The notes beneath the pieces are model-generated. The model saw only the letters and a list, made by a program, of their open reading frames with translations, was not told the origin of the DNA and ran no database searches. This document shows positions 43,793-46,856 of a stretch of DNA of 46,856 nt, piece by piece. Location of the stretch: positions 1 through 46,856 of the forward strand of contig JAYPCO010000004.1 in the NCBI GenBank assembly GCA_038124765.1. Direction: 5' to 3'. Within the stretch, counting starts at the first letter, position 1. The number at the start of each line of letters is the position of its first letter. The position numbers and the translations under genes were made by a program. The DNA is from HIMB59 sp038124765 (GTDB taxonomy: Bacteria > Pseudomonadota > Alphaproteobacteria > HIMB59).

Positions 43793-44891
43793 TTAATAAG
43801 GAGTCTATTAAATTTATAGATAATTCTTTTACTTGGGTATCTCTAATTGAATTCAAAACTTCCATTAAAAAAGCTTTTTTAAGAATAATTTTAGCAATTT
43901 CAGTGCTAATGCCACGTGAATTAAAATAGTACAATTGATCTTGATTTATTTTAGATACAGTAGATCCGTGGCTACATTTAACATCATCTGCATATATTTC
44001 TAATTCCGGTTTGTTATTAGCCTTAGAGTGACTGTCTAATAAAAGTGATCTACTCATTTGATAACCATCTGTTTTTTGAGCGATAGCATCAACATATATT
44101 TTACCTTGAAAGTTTGTAATAGCGCCGTCACTGATGATAGATTTAAATATTTCTCTACTAGAAGAAGAGGGTTTTAAATGTTGAATAAAGGAGTAATTAT
44201 CATTGAGTCCTTTATTGTCATAATTTAAACCATGTAAAGAAAAATTACACTCTGAGTCTAAAGAAGCATAAAATTCATTTCTAGTATGATTATTGAAATA
44301 TTGAATTGATGTAAAATTTAAAGAAGATCCTGTTTCTAGGATAGATTGAAAATAAAGAAAACTTTTCTTATTAGATAAATCAAAATGAACTATCTCTAAA
44401 TTGGATTGTTTAGACGAATTAATAAAAATCGATTGAGGAACCTCCTGATTACGATTGGCATTATATATTATTAAAACTTTAGATGAAGAGGGAGAAGCTT
44501 CAATTTGGATATTATTTTGAATTTTATTTAAGTCTAATAAGAGAATGTTTTCTTTAAAGTTATCTAGATTAATTTGAATTGATTTTCGATTTACTAGTGA
44601 ACCAACTCTGAAAATGCTATCTGAGTTATGAAAATTCCAATTTTGAATTGTTTCTAGCAAGTCTACTTCTGGGTGAGGTTGAGATGAAATTTCAAAACTT
44701 ATATCTAATAATGATTTAGGTATTTCGAAAGTTGAAGCTTTAAAATCTATGTTTATATGTTTATTTAATTGGGCGTATTTATAATTTTCAACAAAAGGTT
44801 TTTTAAAAGGATCATTTGTTAGGATTTTAGTATTTAAATAATCAAGCAATACTGGGTTATTGATATTCTGTATGTTGTTGGCTAAATCCAT
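43782..44891 (-). CDS. sufD: Fe-S cluster assembly protein SufD
   Basis: SufD forms the SufBC2D scaffold complex and is paralogous to SufB. The 369-residue protein has a variable N-terminal half and a recognisable beta-helix core; the C-terminal part contains DGYQMSRSLLLDSHSKANNK, EIYADDVKCSHGSTVSKI with the conserved His of the SufB-SufD interface, and YFNSRGIS. The N-terminal domain is divergent, as is common for SufD. It lies 5 bases after sufC and overlaps sufS by 11. Confidence 0.93.
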   Translation of the reverse strand: MDLANNIQNINNPVLLDYLNTKILTNDPFKKPFVENYKYAQLNKHINIDFKASTFEIPKSLLDISFEISSQPHPEVDLLETIQNWNFHNSDSIFRVGSLVNRKSIQINLDNFKENILLLDLNKIQNNIQIEASPSSSKVLIIYNANRNQEVPQSIFINSSKQSNLEIVHFDLSNKKSFLYFQSILETGSSLNFTSIQYFNNHTRNEFYASLDSECNFSLHGLNYDNKGLNDNYSFIQHLKPSSSSREIFKSIISDGAITNFQGKIYVDAIAQKTDGYQMSRSLLLDSHSKANNKPELEIYADDVKCSHGSTVSKINQDQLYYFNSRGISTEIAKIILKKAFLMEVLNSIRDTQVKELSINLIDSLLNGH

Positions 44892-44896
44892 TGTCT

Positions 44897-45643
44897 TTAT
44901 TTATTAAAGGCTAGGTTTTCGTATCCTTTTTCTTCCAATTCTAGAGCTAAAGAATAATCGCCTGATTTTACAATTTTCCCATCGGCAATAATATGAACAA
45001 AATCAGGTTTGATGTAGTTTAAAAGTCTTTGATAGTGGGTAATTACTAAAAAGGAGTTGTTATTATTTCGTAAATTATTGACGCCCTCAGAAACAATTCT
45101 TAGCGCATCAATATCCAAACCTGAGTCTGTTTCATCTAGTATGGCCATATCAGGATTTAACATCGACATTTGTAAAATTTCTTGTTTCTTCTTTTCTCCA
45201 CCAGAGTAATTAACATTCAGATCTCTTTTTAACATCTCCGAAGAGATACTTAACTTCTCTGCGACACCTCTCATGGATTTTGCAAACTCTAATGAGTCTA
45301 TTTCTGGTTTGCCTAAATACTTTCTTTTAGAGTTAATGGCAGTTCTTAAAAAAAATGATGTCTGGACGCCTGGGATTTCCATAGGATACTGAAATGCTAG
45401 AAAAAGACCCTCGTTGGCTCTTTCGTCTACTTCTAAATCTAATAGATTTTTATTTTTATAAGTTATCGACCCTTCTTCAATATCATAACCTTCTTTACCT
45501 GATAAGACGTAAGAGAGTGTACTTTTACCAGATCCATTAGGTCCCATTAAAGCATGCACTTCACCTTGATTAATTTTTAAATCTAATCCTTTTAAAATTT
45601 TCTTTCCTTCAATAGAAACATGAAGATTTTTTATTTCTAACAT
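44897..45643 (-). CDS. sufC: Fe-S cluster assembly ATPase SufC
   Basis: SufC is the soluble ABC-type ATPase of the SufBC2D complex. In 248 residues, Walker A is GPNGSGKST (34-42), the Q-loop is LAFQYPMEIPGVQ, the signature is the SufC-typical YSGGEKKKQEILQM and Walker B is MAILDETDSGLDIDAL. The switch His stands in VITHYQR. It overlaps sufB by one base. Confidence 0.97.
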   Translation of the reverse strand: MLEIKNLHVSIEGKKILKGLDLKINQGEVHALMGPNGSGKSTLSYVLSGKEGYDIEEGSITYKNKNLLDLEVDERANEGLFLAFQYPMEIPGVQTSFFLRTAINSKRKYLGKPEIDSLEFAKSMRGVAEKLSISSEMLKRDLNVNYSGGEKKKQEILQMSMLNPDMAILDETDSGLDIDALRIVSEGVNNLRNNNNSFLVITHYQRLLNYIKPDFVHIIADGKIVKSGDYSLALELEEKGYENLAFNK

Positions 45644-46856
45644 TAACCGACACTTCCTTCTAAGCTTATTGATACTAATTTTTGAGCCTCAACGGCAAAT
45701 TCCATGGGAAGGTGTTGTAACACCTCTTTACAGAAACCATTTACGATTAAACCAACAGCATCCTCACTGCTTAAACCTCGTTGCTGGCAGTAAAATAACT
45801 GATCTTCATTTATTTTTGAGGTAGTAGCTTCATGTTCAACAGTAGAGTCAGCATTACTGGACTCAATGTAAGGAACGGTATGAGCCCCACATTTATTCCC
45901 TATTAATAAGGAGTCACACTGAGTAAAATTCCTAGCATTACTAGCTTTAGAATGAATATTGACCAATCCTCTATAAGTGTTATTGGCATACCCTGCAGAG
46001 ATACCTTTAGAAATAATCTTTGAACTCGTATTTTTTCCAATATGGATCATTTTTGTACCTGTATCTGCTTGTTGTTTATTATTTGTAATAGCAACTGAAT
46101 AAAACTCACCTTTTGAATTATCTCCTTGCAAAATACAACTTGGGTATTTCCATGTAATCGCTGAACCCGTCTCCACTTGTGTCCATGAAATTTTTGAGTT
46201 TACACCCCTGCATGCTCCCCTTTTGGTAACAAAATTATAAATACCACCCTTACCTTCAGCGTCACCAGGGTACCAGTTTTGAACAGTAGAGTATTTTATC
46301 TCTGCATTATCTAGAGCAATCAATTCTACATTGGCTGCATGAAGTTGATTTTCATCTCTCATTGGTGCAGTGCACCCTTCTAAATAACTAACATAACTAT
46401 TTTTATCAGCAATGATAAGTGTTCTTTCAAATTGACCAGTATTAATAGCATTAATTCTAAAATACGTTGATAGTTCTACAGGACAACGAACATTTTCAGG
46501 AATATAAACAAAAGATCCATCTGTAAAAACTGCTGAATTTAATGCAGAAAATGAATGGTCAGTAACAGGAATAACGCTTCCTAAATATTTTTTTACTAGC
46601 TCAGGATGTTCTTTGATTGCCTCAGAAATGGAACAAAAAATAATTCCTAAATCCTTTAATTGTTTTTTATAAGTAGTAGCCACTGAAACAGAGTCAAAAA
46701 CCACATCAACCGCAACGCCTGATAAAATTTCTTGTTCTTTAAGTGGGATACCTAATTTTTCATAAGTTTTTAAAATTTCAGGATCAATTTCATCAAGTGA
46801 TTTTGGTTTATCAGCTAAGCTTTTTGGAGATGAATAATAATAGTAATCTTGAAAAT
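45643..46856 (-). CDS. sufB: Fe-S cluster assembly protein SufB, 5' end outside the window
   Basis: SufB is the main scaffold on which Fe-S clusters are built. About 404 codons are present; the frame stays open to the window edge, where it reads FQDYYYYSSPKS, the known internal SufB region before SLDEIDPEILKTYEKLGIPL. The GTG at 46702-46704 is therefore internal and not the start. Conserved stretches include YFRINAINTGQFERTLIIAD, YLEGCTAPMRDENQLHAANV, VQNWYPGD and, near the C-terminus, EHEATTSKINEDQLFYCQQR, which holds the conserved Glu and His of the SufD interface. It heads the visible suf operon. Confidence 0.97.
   Translation of the reverse strand, partial: FQDYYYYSSPKSLADKPKSLDEIDPEILKTYEKLGIPLKEQEILSGVAVDVVFDSVSVATTYKKQLKDLGIIFCSISEAIKEHPELVKKYLGSVIPVTDHSFSALNSAVFTDGSFVYIPENVRCPVELSTYFRINAINTGQFERTLIIADKNSYVSYLEGCTAPMRDENQLHAANVELIALDNAEIKYSTVQNWYPGDAEGKGGIYNFVTKRGACRGVNSKISWTQVETGSAITWKYPSCILQGDNSKGEFYSVAITNNKQQADTGTKMIHIGKNTSSKIISKGISAGYANNTYRGLVNIHSKASNARNFTQCDSLLIGNKCGAHTVPYIESSNADSTVEHEATTSKINEDQLFYCQQRGLSSEDAVGLIVNGFCKEVLQHLPMEFAVEAQKLVSISLEGSVG

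Noticed and set aside
46702..46704. GTG at 46702-46704 as the sufB start
   Set aside because: The upstream frame remains open to the window end and encodes well-known SufB sequence (SLDEIDPEILKTYEKLG), so this codon is internal.
1..46856. Mobile elements, CRISPR arrays, toxin-antitoxin or defence genes
   Set aside because: I looked for transposase or integrase motifs, regularly spaced repeats and defence-type domains and saw none; every reading frame of size is a housekeeping or transporter gene.

Overview
This is a gene-dense, AT-rich (roughly 30 % GC by eye) stretch of a bacterial genome, most likely a free-living alphaproteobacterium with a streamlined genome such as a SAR11-like or HIMB59/AEGEAN-169-like marine lineage. 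The evidence is a set of alphaproteobacterial traits: a short prolyl-tRNA synthetase without the inserted editing domain, a DUF1467 membrane protein beside it, RNase J, the order tig-clpP-clpX-lon-hup-tRNA-nuo, and the order dnaE-rpsB-tsf-pyrH-frr-uppS. Streamlining shows in intergenic gaps of a few bases, many overlapping start and stop codons, and several enzymes shorter than usual. The exact lineage is an inference.

Layout. From 1 to 32779 every gene lies on the minus strand, 32 protein genes and 4 tRNAs with no strand switch. Read in the direction of transcription the order is: tRNA-His, tRNA-Leu, trigger factor, ClpP, ClpX, Lon, HU, tRNA-Val, tRNA-Asp, the full 14-gene complex I operon nuoA-N, birA, coaX, rnj, a DUF1467 gene, proS, the LolC/LolD lipoprotein exporter, dnaE, rpsB, tsf, pyrH, frr and the start of uppS, which runs off the left edge. 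From 32848 the plus-strand pair glnB-glnA encodes nitrogen control and ammonium assimilation. It converges on minus-strand glnE, which adenylylates GlnA, followed by dusA. A plus-strand group hisI-thrS-EamA transporter then converges on a second EamA transporter and a minus-strand suf operon (sufB-C-D-S-T-A). sufB runs off the right edge.

Functionally the window is core housekeeping: protein quality control, NADH oxidation with proton pumping, translation factors and aminoacyl-tRNA synthetases, replication, envelope lipoprotein export, nitrogen assimilation, and Fe-S cluster assembly, which supplies the cluster-rich Nuo subunits.

Two runs of 100 N interrupt the window. The one in nuoG is an assembly artefact: the same 55 bases stand on both sides, and collapsing them restores one intact reading frame. 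The one in lon is a real gap that hides the catalytic lysine region. I found no mobile element, CRISPR array, defence island or convincing undescribed system. The points worth a second look are lineage-specific erosion of well-known proteins (UppS, DnaE PHP domain, trigger factor PPIase domain, GlnE, ThrRS TGS domain), a mismatch in tRNA-His, a hairpin in the rpsB leader, and transcription-unit oddities. There is no gene-free stretch longer than 300 bases.
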